Shown: positions 17,227 through 24,079 of the stretch, piece after piece | How the letters are laid out: each line of letters begins with the position of its first letter | Position numbering within the stretch: position 1 is the stretch's first letter | NCBI GenBank assembly: GCA_003524095.1 | Contig: DOEE01000002.1 | Span: 1 to 64,000, forward strand | Length of the DNA stretch: 64,000 bases | Source: Clostridiales bacterium | Lineage (GTDB): Bacteria; Bacillota; Clostridia; Christensenellales; UBA1242 | Reading direction: 5' to 3' | Notes under the pieces: generated by a model | Told to the model about the DNA's origin: nothing | Databases searched by the model: none | The model's input: the letters and a program-made list of their open reading frames with translations, nothing else | Position numbers and translations under genes: made by a program

Positions 17227-17622
17227 AACATCTCCTAAGGCCTTAATTTGTTTTGTTAGTAAATCTATAATTTAGTTTACTAAATATCAAAAAATATATT
17301 CATATCAAACTGGAAAATATTTCCTAAATATGCAATATCAAAACAATACACTTCTTTCAAAGTGCATTATTTTATTATATTATACAAAAAATTGTCGCAT
17401 AATGTAAAGTAATCTATTGCAGTTTTTCAAAAATTATACTTAATTTTTGGATTATTTTTGCAATATAGAACAATTTTAAGATTTCTTTTGTTTTTTAACT
17501 TAAATAATTTATAAAAAAACGCAAAAATGTTACGAATAAATATTCAAATGCACATATCAATTTACATGGTTTTATGCAGTTTTTGGTATATATAACCTTT
17601 TTCAAAAAAATGAAAAAAAATG
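17227..17622. other. Intergenic, no gene seen
   Basis: Very AT-rich region between the divergent 16510-17226 and 18017 genes. I see no coding region and no strong hairpin before the candidate RNA at 17658. Confidence 0.5.
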
Positions 17623-17651
17623 TTTACAATTAATTCCTTTTGTGCTATTAT
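17623..17651 (+). promoter_or_regulatory. Promoter of a candidate small RNA
   Basis: TTTACA (17623-17628), 17-nt spacer, TATTAT (17646-17651). Transcription would start near 17658, directly before a long hairpin and not before an open reading frame. Confidence 0.55.
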
Positions 17652-17657
17652 ATAACC

Positions 17658-17732
17658 AATGATAGATGTTTTTCCACCAGTTGTCTTCCCCAATCCCATA
17701 ATATAAGACAATTTAAACATCTATCCTTTTTT
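17658..17732 (+). ncRNA. Candidate small structured RNA with its own terminator
   Basis: The outer stem GATAGATGTTT (17661-17671) pairs with AAACATCTATC (17715-17725). Inside it TTGTCTT (about 17681-17687) pairs with AAGACAA (17705-17711) around a C-rich loop. CTTTTTT follows the outer stem. With the promoter just upstream this looks like a compact transcript of about 70 nt. It matches no RNA family I recognise, and it could instead be a stand-alone terminator or attenuator. Confidence 0.45.
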
Positions 17733-17766
17733 ATTAATTTATCGCCGATATCAGCGATTTAAAACA

Positions 17767-17799
17767 AGTAGTGACCATTCCTTTGGTCACTACTTTTTG
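17767..17799 (+). terminator. Strong intrinsic terminator
   Basis: AGTAGTGACCA (17767-17777) and TGGTCACTACT (17784-17794) form a perfect 11-bp stem with a 6-nt loop, then TTTTT. A smaller ATCGC/GCGAT hairpin lies just before it at 17741-17758. No open reading frame ends here, so it probably backs up the small RNA terminator or ends a second small transcript. Confidence 0.75.
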
Positions 17800-18016
17800 T
17801 TTACAGACAAAGGCACAAATTCTCTTTGTTGCGTCTATTATTTATTCCAAATAGCACTTAATACATGGGCTATTCTTTTGCCAAATGTTTAAATTTGTGT
17901 TAGCATAATAAAAATCAATTTATTTATTAAATAGTGCCTGTCCTTCACAAAGATTAATTAATTTTTAGACAAGCATTTAGGCTACTTAAATAATAACAAC
18001 ATTATTAGGAAAACTT

Positions 18017-18544
18017 ATGAAATTATTAGACATAGACAAAGAGTCAAAGTATTTAGACAAGATTCACGAAATCTATTTTGAGTCTTTTCCCGAAAACGAA
18101 CGTGTTTCATTTGAAAATATTGTAAATAGAGAATTTCCAAACAGCCGACTTTTGGGTTTTGTAGACAAGGACAAGCTTGTTGGATTTAGTTATGTCAGTG
18201 TGTCCGACGAATTTGTATATATTGTATATTTAGCTATAGACAAAGAATACAGGTCTCAAGGTTATGGAACTACCGCACTATCCGAAATAGACAAGATGTT
18301 CAAAGACAAAACCAAAGTCTTGAGGGTTGAAAAACCCGAATATCCGGACGACATTCCATCAAAAAGAATCGCTTTTTACAAAAAATCTGGTTATGAACTC
18401 AACGACTTTGAGTTTGTATGCATTAATCAAGTGTATTATTCCGTTCATTATGGAAAATATAACAAAGAAAAATTTTTAAAGTTATTACTAACACTCTTTC
18501 CAACTTGTACGGACTTCAAAGACATCGAGACAAGTCAATTTTAA
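18017..18544 (+). CDS. GNAT family N-acetyltransferase
   Basis: A 175-residue acetyl-CoA-dependent transferase. The acetyl-CoA pyrophosphate loop is seen in YRSQGYGTTAL (about residues 77-87) after the strand VYIVYLAID, and FYKKSGYEL near residue 125 is the usual C-terminal motif. The acceptor is unknown. TAGGAAAA precedes the ATG. A Nudix pseudogene lies immediately downstream. Confidence 0.85.
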   Translation: MKLLDIDKESKYLDKIHEIYFESFPENERVSFENIVNREFPNSRLLGFVDKDKLVGFSYVSVSDEFVYIVYLAIDKEYRSQGYGTTALSEIDKMFKDKTKVLRVEKPEYPDDIPSKRIAFYKKSGYELNDFEFVCINQVYYSVHYGKYNKEKFLKLLLTLFPTCTDFKDIETSQF

Positions 18545-18558
18545 GTGAAAAAATATTT

Positions 18559-19038
18559 ATGTAAGAATTAAATTTGTATGACAACAGCGGTCACCTACTC
18601 AACAAAACAATTATGCGTGGATACAAAATTTTTTAACCGCACGAAAATATTAAACTAACAGTTGTTTATCTTAAGTGCAAAGACAAATACTTGGTTCAAA
18701 AATGTTCAAAGGAAAAAGGCGGACAATTTGCAATAACGGGCGGACATTTATCAGTTGAAAACACTAGCCAAACCCCAGCCGTTATTGAAGTTCAATAAGA
18801 ATTGGGTCTTTGTATTGACGAGCAAAAATTGAAATTTCTTGGAAATATATATATACCAAATGCAATATTCGATATATATTTATATGAAGATGAAAGTTTG
18901 GAAAACATGCCACTTACACTTCAAAAATCTGAAGTTGAAGGTGCCCTATGGCTTACAAGACAGCAAGTTTTGGAATTAATAAAAGCAAACAAAACAAGAC
19001 AAAGTTCGAAAGAACACTTTTTGAAATTCATAAATTAA
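18559..19038 (+). pseudogene. Nudix hydrolase pseudogene
   Basis: One reading frame encodes an almost complete Nudix protein but has three in-frame TAA stops, at 18562, 18634 and 18796. The protein-like stretches are ELNLYDNSGHLLNKTIMRGY, VVYLKCKDKYLVQKCSKEKG, then GGHLSVENTSQTPA and IEVQ-stop-ELGLCID, where the last stop falls in the Nudix box at an expected glutamate. The C-terminal part (LGNIYIPNAIFDIYLYEDES to SKEHFLKFIN) is intact. No frameshift is seen, which suggests recent decay. Readthrough is unlikely because all three stops are TAA, used normally elsewhere here. Confidence 0.8.
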
Positions 19039-19183
19039 TTAACCAATTTAACAATCAGAATATCATTGCTTATTCTACTCACATGCTACTCACAAATGAG
19101 CAAACAACAAAAAATAGGCCATTTTTGGTCTATCTACACTCCATATTGTGTTTTATGATTTTTTAAACCACAATTTAGAGTGG

Positions 19184-19206
19184 TTTGGCGGAGAAAGAGG
19201 GATTTG
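19184..19206 (-). repeat. Partial copy of the tRNA-Ser 3' end
   Basis: TTTGGCGGAGAAAGAGGGAT plus TTG matches 22 of 23 bases of the tRNA-Ser 3' end at 19362-19384, in the same orientation 178 bp away. The rest of the tRNA is not repeated. This is the pattern left by site-specific integration into a tRNA 3' end. The 19207-19363 interval has no gene, only the tRNA terminator. Confidence 0.6.
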
Positions 19207-19337
19207 TCAATATGAGCGAATGCGAATATTTGTCGTAAGCAGAGGGCTTGCACTCCATATCGCTAACGACTACCGGGTTCAAATGATGATGCTAATCACC
19301 ATTGTGAATGCAATCCACCATCCCCCGTTTGACAAAG

Positions 19338-19363
19338 AAAAAATCCCTAAATATAGGGATTTT
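19338..19363 (-). terminator. Terminator of tRNA-Ser
   Basis: Read on the minus strand, AAAATCCCTA pairs with TAGGGATTTT directly after the encoded CCA and runs into T residues. Confidence 0.85.
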
Positions 19364-19454
19364 TGGCGGAGAAGGAGGGATTTGAACCCTCGCTGCAGTT
19401 TCCCGCACTACACCCTTAGCAGGGGCGCCTCTTCGGCCTCTTGAGTACTTCTCC
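19364..19454 (-). tRNA. tRNA-Ser (GCT anticodon)
   Basis: On the minus strand the acceptor GGAGAAG pairs with CTTCTCC, with G as discriminator and an encoded CCA. The anticodon arm is CGCCC-CTGCTAA-GGGTG, giving GCT, which reads AGC and AGT. A long variable arm and a T arm containing GGTTCAAATC are present, as expected for a class II serine tRNA. Confidence 0.96.
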
Positions 19455-19764
19455 ATAATTTTCCGAAAATATTGTGTCTTAAATTAGACTTTATTAAAAT
19501 ATTGTTTCATTAGGTTTTCCAACGAAACAATAGTATTTTAGCAAATTACCTTATGCTTTGTCAATAGAATTTCTGCAAATTTACAATGTTTTAAAATGTA
19601 TTAATTTTGGGATTATTGTAATATACAATATTAAAAACCACACACGTCATATTTTTAAGTAAAACCTTACAAATATTACGATTAGTTTGTAAACAATTGC
19701 AATTTTGAGATAAATTTGTTAAAATATATCCAGCCATTAAAAAATATTGCTATTAAAATTTTAA

Positions 19765-19839
19765 TGGGGTATAGCCAAGCGGTAAGGCATTGGACTCTGA
19801 CTCCAACATCCGTAGGTTCAAATCCTACTACCCCAGCCA
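19765..19839 (+). tRNA. tRNA-Gln (CTG anticodon)
   Basis: The acceptor TGGGGTA pairs with TACCCCA, discriminator G, and CCA is encoded (19837-19839). The anticodon arm TTGGA-CTCTGAC-TCCAA gives CTG, which reads CAG. The T arm is GTAGG-TTCAAAT-CCTAC. A copy of its 3' end occurs at 23831-23849, which marks it as a probable integration site. Confidence 0.96.
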
Positions 19840-19843
19840 CTTC

Positions 19844-19882
19844 AAACCTAAATCGAACCACTCGGTTTAGGTTTATTTTTTT
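19844..19882 (+). terminator. Terminator of tRNA-Gln
   Basis: AAACCTAAA pairs with TTTAGGTTT and ATTTTTTT follows, 5 nt after the tRNA. Confidence 0.88.
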
Positions 19883-19917
19883 GTATAAGTATGATATAAT
19901 TTTGAAAAGGAGAATGT

Positions 19918-20679
19918 ATGATAAAAAAACCCAAAATATTATATTGGATATTATCAACAATATCGGTAATATCATTCATTGCTTTACTAATCTTTCTTGT
20001 TTGTTTATATAAATTTAAAGATGAATCAACGTTGGTAGGATTATTGTCTGCTTGGATTAGTATATCATCAGGATTTTTATTTAGCGCAATAGTGTCTCTT
20101 ATAGTTCAAGTTATAAATGATAATGTCTATGAAAATGAATTAAAAAACAAGAGAACACAAATTAGAATACGAGAATTAAATATACTAACCCAAGAACTAT
20201 CTTTCTTTTTGTCGTTTTTTCATGATAATGAAACTTATTTAAAGAGTAAATATAAAATTAAAGATTCTTTATTAAATGGCAAATTGGATATTAATATAAT
20301 TCATGAAAATATGAAACACTTGAATAATGTTCACAAGAAAGCTACTAAACAAAATTTAGATTGCATTGAAAATTATTTATTATTATCTGAAAATATAAAA
20401 AGTCAGTATGATAAAATTGTTGATTTGTTAAATAAAAAAAGACAAGAATTTGAAAATATTAATATAGATTTAAATTGTGAAATTTTTAGCATAAAAGAAA
20501 TTAATAGTTTAAAATTAATACCAATATGTGTAAACAAATATAATGATAATCGCTATACTCTGATAGAAGATTTTATAAATATAGTTGAAACTTTTGATTT
20601 AAAAATTGATTTCGATGATAACAAATGGTGGAATATTCTTGCTTTGTTATTTTCATACGATTTAGATTCAACAAATTAA
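19918..20679 (+). CDS. Two-TM accessory protein with long helical cytoplasmic part
   Basis: A 253-residue protein. Two membrane segments (about residues 9-31 and 41-66) are followed by an approximately 180-residue helical part containing ELNILTQELSFFLSFFHDNE and KIVDLLNKKRQEFENINI. I recognise no catalytic motif. It is the first gene of the island and has much more AT-rich codon use than the flanking genes. AAGGAG lies before the ATG. Confidence 0.65.
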   Translation: MIKKPKILYWILSTISVISFIALLIFLVCLYKFKDESTLVGLLSAWISISSGFLFSAIVSLIVQVINDNVYENELKNKRTQIRIRELNILTQELSFFLSFFHDNETYLKSKYKIKDSLLNGKLDINIIHENMKHLNNVHKKATKQNLDCIENYLLLSENIKSQYDKIVDLLNKKRQEFENINIDLNCEIFSIKEINSLKLIPICVNKYNDNRYTLIEDFINIVETFDLKIDFDDNKWWNILALLFSYDLDSTN

Positions 20680-20680
20680 A

Positions 20681-20843
20681 GTGGCTAATTTTATGCCGTG
20701 AAAGGTACTTGACACGAGATGGAATGAAATATAATAAAGAAAAGGCAAAGAAAGAGCAGAAATGTTCTTTCTTTGTCTTATTAGCCGAAAGAACTCATTC
20801 CAGAGTTCTTGTGTCAAGTACACCATGGAATAAATTTAGCCAC
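20681..20843 (+). repeat. Structured repeat R, copy 1
   Basis: Nested paired arms: GTGGCTAA (20681-20688) with TTAGCCAC (20836-20843); CCGTG (20696-20700) with CATGG (20824-20828); GTACTTGACAC (20705-20715) with GTGTCAAGTAC (20811-20821); TGGAATGA with TCATTCCA; and GGCAAAGAAAGA (20744-20755) with TCTTTCTTTGTC (20766-20777). The second copy at 34439-34616 keeps the same pairs through compensatory changes, which argues for a selected folded RNA or single-stranded DNA. It begins 1 nt after the stop of the preceding gene. Confidence 0.75.
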
Positions 20844-20845
20844 GT

Positions 20846-21130
20846 TTATATATAGTAATCAATTTCAAATTCAATCATAATTGGTTTGATTTTATTTTGA
20901 ATATGTTTTGGCATATTTGCATATTCTTCAAAAAGTAAAAAGCCCTGACTTGAATCAGGACTTTTTTGTAGTGGGTTGTTAAATTGTATGATTATTTTAT
21001 CCTCAAAAACTTTAATTTCTTTTATCATATAATCAATTAAAATTTTCGATTCTAATCTTAATGCTTTTTCAAAATGATTAGCAATTTCCTCTCTTGAAAG
21101 TTTGATACTATTTTTGGTTTGCTCAATCAA
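20846..21130 (-). pseudogene. C-terminal fragment, possibly of a serine recombinase
   Basis: A 94-residue frame without a convincing start (TTG, no ribosome binding site; a stop lies 17 codons upstream). SREEIANHFEKALRLESKIL and LIDYMIKEIKVFEDKIIIQF resemble the C-terminal end of large serine recombinases, where a helical segment is followed by a DDKI-like strand. The catalytic domain is absent. It begins immediately next to the truncated Rep frame at 21142-21513, so an internal deletion probably joined the two. The assignment is tentative. Confidence 0.45.
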
Positions 21131-21141
21131 TATTTTCTTGT

Positions 21142-21513
21142 CTATTTCTTCTTGTTGAGTTTGTTATCATCATAAGTAAAGGTACAAAAATAATTCCATT
21201 CTTGTAGATTAACTTTTCTAGCGAGTCTAGTCCTTCTAATAACGCTATTTCTTTTCTTTCTCTCTAAATTTCTTTCCACATATTCTTTTGCTTGTTCTTT
21301 ATTTTCAAAATGTTTACTTAATTCATTTTCTAATATCTCTTTCTTTTCTTTTTTAGGTTTGTTCAAATTTTCTTTATACACTTTTTCAAATTCTTGTTTT
21401 TTATCATCTTCAACTTTCTTTACAATCTTTTTCTTTTTTAACTTCTTTATTGGTTGTGGAATACCAATATAATGACTTCCATCAAAATATACTTTTGTCT
21501 TTGGATAATCCAT
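21142..21513 (-). pseudogene. Truncated rolling-circle Rep-type protein
   Basis: A 123-residue frame with a good ribosome binding site (GGAGG, 8 nt before ATG). It begins MDYPKTKVYFDGSHYIGIPQ, continues through a lysine-rich linker, and ends with KRNSVIRRTRLARK, then EWNYFCTFTYDDNKL and a stop. This resembles the N-terminus of Clostridia plasmid or phage Rep-like proteins in which YFCTFTYD is HUH motif 1 and an HFHG motif follows. Here the protein stops before motif 2 and the catalytic tyrosine, so it cannot be an active nickase. Family assignment is from memory of the pattern. Confidence 0.55.
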
Positions 21514-21625
21514 TTTCTTCCTCCTTTTGAAGATTAGCAATTTGGATATAAATTGCAGAGAAGAAATGACTATCTAAAATATTGCGATTGAAATCATTTT
21601 GAAAATTTACATTAATATCTTTCAT
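21482..21625 (-). CDS. Small protein upstream of rep
   Basis: A 47-residue frame beginning MKDINVNFQNDFNRNILDSH with an excellent ribosome binding site (AAGGAGG, 6 nt before ATG). It overlaps the start of the truncated rep by 32 nt, so it is probably translationally coupled to it. The function is unknown; small proteins in this position often belong to the replication module of plasmids. Confidence 0.55.
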   Translation of the reverse strand: MKDINVNFQNDFNRNILDSHFFSAIYIQIANLQKEEENGLSKDKSIF

Positions 21626-21679
21626 TGCCAACCTCCTTAACTTGTTTACAATCTAAATGTAACACAAAGCGAATTTTGG

Positions 21680-21694
21680 AGTAATGACATTACT
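21680..21694. promoter_or_regulatory. Palindrome upstream of the rep module
   Basis: AGTAATG-A-CATTACT is a perfect 15-bp dyad about 55 nt upstream of the small ORF. It could be an operator or part of the replication control region. Confidence 0.4.
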
Positions 21695-21923
21695 TAACAA
21701 TTACTTGATATTTATTTGCCTAATTTTTGATTCCATTTAACATTCTCCTAACATTCACTTGATGTAACTTAACATTGTTACATTTTGAATTTAGCATAGA
21801 ATCAAAATTAATGTTAGAAACATTAGCAAAACTAAACCAAAACAAAACCAAAAATTTACTCTAAATTTTCCAAAACACAAGTTCAATATTGGCATTGAAT
21901 GAGGAAGAAAATATAAAAGAGTT

Positions 21924-21979
21924 GTGGGCAAAAAAAGATGGTCGACACGAACTTTAATCGTGCGACCACTTTTGCCCAC
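21924..21979. repeat. Long inverted repeat, candidate replication or transfer origin
   Basis: Two stacked stems: GTGGGCAAAA with TTTTGCCCAC on the outside and GGTCGACACGA with TCGTGCGACC (one mismatch) inside, loop ACTTTAA. It lies upstream of the small ORF and rep on the minus strand, where rolling-circle plasmids often carry the double-strand origin. A 67-codon frame through it is simply the read of the repeat. The origin role is inferred. Confidence 0.5.
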
Positions 21980-22040
21980 TTTTAGATTTTCCATTCAAGC
22001 AATTTGTCTACCAAAACCATTCAGTTAATTAAAAAACGTG

Positions 22041-22094
22041 CGCTTGTCTGGTGGAGCTTTAGCGACACCACTTGTATCAAGACAAGCACACGCG
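22041..22094 (+). repeat. Structured repeat E, copy 1
   Basis: GTGCGCTTGTCT (22041-22052) pairs with AGACAAGCACAC (22083-22094) with one mismatch; inside, TGGTG pairs with CACCA. The segment CACTTGTATCAAGACAAGCA and the following CACG is identical in copy 2 near 34728-34751, while the inner stem differs in a pair-preserving way (GGTG/CACC versus GTTC/GAAC). Confidence 0.65.
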
Positions 22095-22112
22095 TGAGTG
22101 CCAAATTTAATT

Positions 22113-22907
22113 TTATTTGTTATTTTTTTCTATTTCTAAATCTTCAAGAAAGTCTTTCTTAAATTGTTCAGGAGTTATTATTTTTATTTGCTTATTTGAT
22201 TTTAAAGTTTTATCCTCAATTGTGTTTATAGAATAAATGTGTATTACTTCATCATATTCTTTTAAATATTCTTTAAATTGTTGAACTTCAATTTTAGTAA
22301 TATTATCTTCTTTGCCATAACAAACAATGTTCAGATTTTCAGATTCTAAAACAAAATCAAATAAACCAACTTCAGACTCTGTTAATAGTCCCTTGTAATA
22401 AGTCCAAACTGCAGACTTTAACTCTTGTGTAGTAAATAATGAAAAATTCATATTTTGTATTTGAGTAATTTTTTCTATTATTGAATTTTCACGCTGCTTT
22501 CTACAATCTTCTTTAAATTCTTTATTATAAATTGAGATATTATATGATTCTAAATCATGGTAGTAAGATTCAGCCCTTTGAAAATGTTTGTCTTGAAAAC
22601 TATTTTTAATTGCTTCAATTTTACTTCTTGATACACATTTATAAATAGGAAATACAATTAGCGACGTTCCAATTGCTGTTATCAATGTTGATAGCCATGG
22701 AAATTCATATTCATTAATCTCAACTTTTGTAATCCACTCAGATATAGCAAGATTAAAGAGCAATCCAACAATACCACCAACAACAAAAAAACATATAAAT
22801 ACAACAACATTAAGGTTGTCAAATTTTTGTTTCTTTTGTACATATTGCTGATATTTTAAATATTCTTCTTCTATTATGCCATAATCTTCAATATTCGGTT
22901 TTTTCAT
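22113..22907 (-). CDS. Two-TM accessory protein
   Basis: A 264-residue protein of unknown function. Two membrane segments (about residues 33-56 and 70-91) are followed by a cytoplasmic part. The last 100 residues alternate strands and helices (LFDFVLESENLNIVCYGKED, TKIEVQQFKEYLKEYDEVIH, QIKIITPEQFKKDFLEDL), faintly like a restriction-endonuclease-like fold, but no clear catalytic triad is visible. AGGAAG lies before the ATG. Codon use is strongly AT-rich, like the rest of the island. Confidence 0.65.
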   Translation of the reverse strand: MKKPNIEDYGIIEEEYLKYQQYVQKKQKFDNLNVVVFICFFVVGGIVGLLFNLAISEWITKVEINEYEFPWLSTLITAIGTSLIVFPIYKCVSRSKIEAIKNSFQDKHFQRAESYYHDLESYNISIYNKEFKEDCRKQRENSIIEKITQIQNMNFSLFTTQELKSAVWTYYKGLLTESEVGLFDFVLESENLNIVCYGKEDNITKIEVQQFKEYLKEYDEVIHIYSINTIEDKTLKSNKQIKIITPEQFKKDFLEDLEIEKNNK

Positions 22908-23094
22908 AATTTCTTCCTTTTTTATATATTAGCATAAATTTTTGTAAATAAAAACAAAAAATTAAACAAAATCAAATTTTAAGCAACATAAATCCATCTT
23001 ACACACAAGATATTGTAATGTAAAATCAACAACTTAAAAATGACATTTTTTATTTAGTTGTGATATAATAATAAAAATTTAAAAGGAAACGATA

Positions 23095-23715
23095 ATGACA
23101 AAATATAACCTAACAACATATGAAATTGATGTATTTAAATCGCAATTAGAAAAAATTGCAGAAACTTTCTCGACATGTTATTTAAAAGAAATAGAATCTT
23201 TAATTAAAGACGAAGATTCTAAAACTATAGATTCTTCTTTATCTTCTGAAAATTATGATTATGATCAATTAATAAAAAAAGTAAATATTAGTACTTTATA
23301 TGAAATAAAATATCATACAATAAGTTTATGTATTATTCAATTAATATCCTTATGGGAACAACAATTATTTCAATTTTTGATTAAGGAATATAATTGTAAA
23401 ATATCCAATAAATTTGAATGTATAAAATGCAAAATAAAAGAAGAGTTTAACATTGAATTAGACAAAAAGAATTTTAAAGAACTATTAACTTATCGCGACT
23501 TATATAATACTTTAAAACACGGTAAAGGTGGTTATTCTTATAGAAAGATACAAAAGACAAGGTTTGGCAAAGAATCTCAAATTTTTAGTGAAAAAATAAT
23601 TTCAGAATTACATACAGGACTTGTTTTAAATATAAGTATAACCGATATTAACGAATGTAAAAACTATATTATTGAATTTTGGAGTAAATTAAAAGATATT
23701 ATAGAGAAAAAATAA
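23095..23715 (+). CDS. HEPN-like accessory protein
   Basis: A 206-residue, mostly helical protein. The segment LLTYRDLYNTLKHGKGG (about residues 130-146) resembles the Arg-Asn-x-x-x-His type motif of HEPN-like proteins, several of which are RNases in defence or toxin systems, although the spacing is not canonical. Upstream it has IIQLISLWEQQLFQFLIKEY, also common in these proteins. AAAGGAAA precedes the ATG and a possible promoter (ATGACA, 18 nt, TATAAT at 23064-23069) lies before it. No partner gene is adjacent in the same direction. Function unproven. Confidence 0.6.
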   Translation: MTKYNLTTYEIDVFKSQLEKIAETFSTCYLKEIESLIKDEDSKTIDSSLSSENYDYDQLIKKVNISTLYEIKYHTISLCIIQLISLWEQQLFQFLIKEYNCKISNKFECIKCKIKEEFNIELDKKNFKELLTYRDLYNTLKHGKGGYSYRKIQKTRFGKESQIFSEKIISELHTGLVLNISITDINECKNYIIEFWSKLKDIIEKK

Positions 23716-23758
23716 ATTCGTTTTACGTTACACTCGCTCAGCCAAGTGAGAACCAGTT

Positions 23759-23781
23759 GAACCCCGAAAGGGTTCTTTTTT
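23759..23781 (+). terminator. Terminator after the HEPN-like gene
   Basis: GAACCC and GGGTTC pair around CGAAA, followed by TTTTTT. Confidence 0.8.
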
Positions 23782-23791
23782 CGTTCATTTA

Positions 23792-23848
23792 GGCTGGGGT
23801 GTAGGATTTCTGTTTGCTCATAGCAAACAGAAATCCTACACCCCAGCC
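23792..23848. repeat. Perfect 27-bp palindrome containing the tRNA-Gln 3' end copy
   Basis: The arms at 23792-23818 and 23822-23848 are exact reverse complements with a 3-nt loop (CAT). The right arm carries AAATCCTACACCCCAGCC, matching the tRNA-Gln 3' end; the left arm is its inverse. It lies between two ordinary terminators (23759-23781 and 23859-23878). So long a perfect palindrome with so short a loop is unusual for a chromosomal terminator. Confidence 0.85.
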
Positions 23849-23858
23849 AAGAAAAATT

Positions 23859-23878
23859 GAGCCGACAGGCTCTTTTTT
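23859..23878 (+). terminator. Intrinsic terminator
   Basis: GAGCC and GGCTC pair around GACA, followed by TTTTTT. Confidence 0.7.
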
Positions 23879-23944
23879 GTTTTTTGATGAGATGTATATA
23901 ATTAAACAAATATCCCCAACCGCAATAGGTGGTGCTTAGATATT

Positions 23945-23991
23945 ATAATTACTTGACATAAAACTCATAAAGAACTATCCTTGTTTTGTAG
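23945..23991 (+). promoter_or_regulatory. Duplicated promoter, left copy
   Basis: A 47-nt sequence, identical except one base to 25641-25687. It contains TTGACA (23953-23958), a 17-nt spacer and TATCCT (23976-23981). The right copy is the natural promoter of the P-type ATPase gene. This left copy would drive the gene at 24080; it has lost the GGAG ribosome binding site. Confidence 0.75.
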
Positions 23992-24079
23992 AAAAAAAAA
24001 ACAAAATAAAATAATAATATGGACAATTAACATACAAGCGACTAACAAAGTCGAAAGTATAACAATGGGGACATTAATG

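Larger units (their letters stand above)
19840..23849. mobile_element. Decayed genomic island at tRNA-Gln
   Basis: The 3' end of tRNA-Gln (19820-19839, AAATCCTACTACCCCAGCCA) is repeated at 23831-23849 as AAATCCTACACCCCAGCCA, one base shorter and in direct orientation, as expected for left and right attachment sites. The 4 kb between them is AT-rich. It carries two 2-TM proteins of unknown role, fragments of a recombinase and a Rep protein, a candidate replication origin, structured repeats R and E, and a HEPN-like protein. No intact integrase is present. The right copy forms half of a perfect 27-bp palindrome. Confidence 0.65.

Noticed and set aside
19148..19444. Plus-strand frame overlapping tRNA-Ser
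   Set aside because: It runs antisense through the tRNA and gives the RRRRDLNPRCSFPHY type translation typical of tRNA shadows.
20681..20843. R as a simple intrinsic terminator
   Set aside because: The stem does not end in a T run, it spans over 160 nt with several nested arms, and copy 2 follows a complete terminator.
21791..21994. 67-codon minus-strand frame across the long inverted repeat
   Set aside because: It is a read through the palindrome with no ribosome binding site and no protein-like composition; the repeat explains it.
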